From an uncultured Selenomonadales bacterium (lineage in GTDB: Bacteria > Bacillota_C > Negativicutes > Selenomonadales > Selenomonadaceae), in assembly GCA_937907035.1 (NCBI GenBank), contig CALCTX010000288.1:1-9692 (forward strand): 9,692 bases of DNA, written 5' to 3'. The notes below the pieces were generated by a model. The model did not search any database, was not told the origin of the DNA, and was given only the letters and a program-made list of their open reading frames with translations. This document shows positions 9,486 through 9,692 of the stretch, piece after piece; the stretch's first letter is position 1, and the number at the start of each line of letters is the position of its first letter. The position numbers were made by a program, and so were the translations under genes.

Positions 9486-9507
9486 AGGACAAAGAGTGAT
9501 GTTGTGA

Positions 9508-9523
9508 TAAATGTTTACATTTA
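9508..9523. promoter_or_regulatory. Operator-like palindrome overlapping the -35
   Basis: TAAATGT and ACATTTA form a perfect 7-base inverted repeat around a TT spacer. The right part overlaps the -35 hexamer (9514-9519) of the plus-strand promoter, a common position for a repressor site. AT-rich palindromes of this size also arise by chance, and I do not recognise the regulator. Confidence 0.3.
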
Positions 9524-9542
9524 CCGTGAGAAGTGGTATACT
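9514..9542 (+). promoter_or_regulatory. Strong sigma-A-type promoter for the plus-strand gene
   Basis: TTTACA (9514-9519), a 17-base spacer, then TATACT (9537-9542) preceded by TGG, an extended -10. Both hexamers match consensus at five of six positions. The predicted RNA start is near 9549, about 100 bases before the ATG at 9651. Confidence 0.75.
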
Positions 9543-9566
9543 TCAGCTATAAGTGAATGTTTTGTG

Positions 9567-9598
9567 AATGAAGAGTGGGTTAGCGCCCACTCTTCATT
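9567..9598 (+). terminator. Leader hairpin: attenuator or weak intrinsic terminator
   Basis: A perfect 13-base stem (AATGAAGAGTGGG at 9567-9579 with CCCACTCTTCATT at 9586-9598) closes a 6-base loop. On the plus strand the T-run after it is short (ATTTATTACC); on the minus strand there is none. It lies between the promoter at 9514-9542 and the gene at 9651, so it would sit in the 5' leader of that mRNA. Termination here would give an RNA of about 50 bases. It could instead be an old terminator or a stabilising stem. Confidence 0.6.
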
Positions 9599-9635
9599 TA
9601 TTACCATTTGGAAATATCGCTTAATTGAAAAATGC

Positions 9636-9643
9636 AAAGGAGG
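9636..9643 (+). promoter_or_regulatory. Ribosome binding site deciding the start at 9651
   Basis: AAAGGAGG is a near-perfect Shine-Dalgarno sequence. Two in-frame ATGs follow, at 9645 and 9651. The first is only 1 base away and too close; the second is 7 bases away and is the likely start. Confidence 0.85.
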
Positions 9644-9650
9644 CATGCGT

Positions 9651-9692
9651 ATGGCCAAAGGAAAGAGTGTAAGTGCAGCAGTAGAGGACCGC
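9651..9692 (+). CDS. Start of a plus-strand gene, possibly RimP (partial)
   Basis: Only 14 codons are visible (MAKGKSVSAAVEDR), cut by the window edge. A strong ribosome binding site and an upstream promoter show that it is a real gene start. The opening resembles the N-termini of some ribosome maturation factor RimP proteins. In Bacillus-type genomes rimP lies just downstream of the uppS-to-proS region, which makes this more plausible. Fourteen residues are too few for a firm assignment, and another small basic protein is possible. It runs head-to-head with the truncated uppS frame. Confidence 0.35.
   Translation, partial: MAKGKSVSAAVEDR

Noticed and set aside
9486..9560. Missing uppS N-terminus present in another frame through a simple frameshift
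   Set aside because: Reading upstream of 9485 in frame gives no similarity to the FSTENW or DGNGRWA regions. Only about 165 bases separate it from the divergent gene, less than the roughly 255 needed.

Overview
The window looks like a chromosomal segment of a moderately AT-rich Firmicutes bacterium. The gene order (uppS, cdsA, dxr, rseP, ispG, proS), AGGAGG-type ribosome binding sites, frequent TTG starts and bacterial-type ProRS all fit. Having ispG between rseP and proS suggests Clostridia or Negativicutes rather than Bacillus. The family assignment comes from gene order and protein resemblance only.

Almost everything lies on the minus strand, so transcription runs from high to low coordinates. 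From right to left: (1) 9651-9692 is the start of a plus-strand gene, possibly rimP, preceded by a strong promoter (9514-9542) and a leader hairpin (9567-9598). (2) 8991-9485 is a uppS reading frame that lacks about 85 N-terminal residues, including the catalytic Asp region. (3) 8977 down to 3143 is a tightly packed operon: cdsA, dxr (ispC), rseP, ispG, proS, with gaps of 0 to 19 nt. A strong rho-independent terminator follows (3051-3100). (4) 2969 down to 887 is a two-gene unit, a divergent NCS2-type (AzgA-like) permease followed by a secreted glucosaminidase. (5) 787 down to the left edge is an ABC-F ATPase of the YbiT/YkpA type with its own extended -10 promoter.

The large operon combines envelope precursor steps. 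Dxr and IspG are two enzymes of the MEP isoprenoid pathway, UppS normally turns those isoprenoids into the undecaprenyl carrier, CdsA makes CDP-diacylglycerol for phospholipids, and RseP is a membrane site-2 protease. ProS is the housekeeping last gene.

The most notable point is the right end. The operon begins inside uppS: the reading frame is intact but has no catalytic N-terminus and no ribosome binding site, and it lies head-to-head with a plus-strand gene that resembles the start of rimP. In Bacillus-type genomes rimP follows this same operon in the same direction. An inversion with one endpoint inside uppS and the other just before rimP would produce exactly this arrangement. An assembly misjoin would look the same and must be excluded. 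I saw no CRISPR array, tRNA, rRNA, insertion sequence or unfamiliar multi-gene system.
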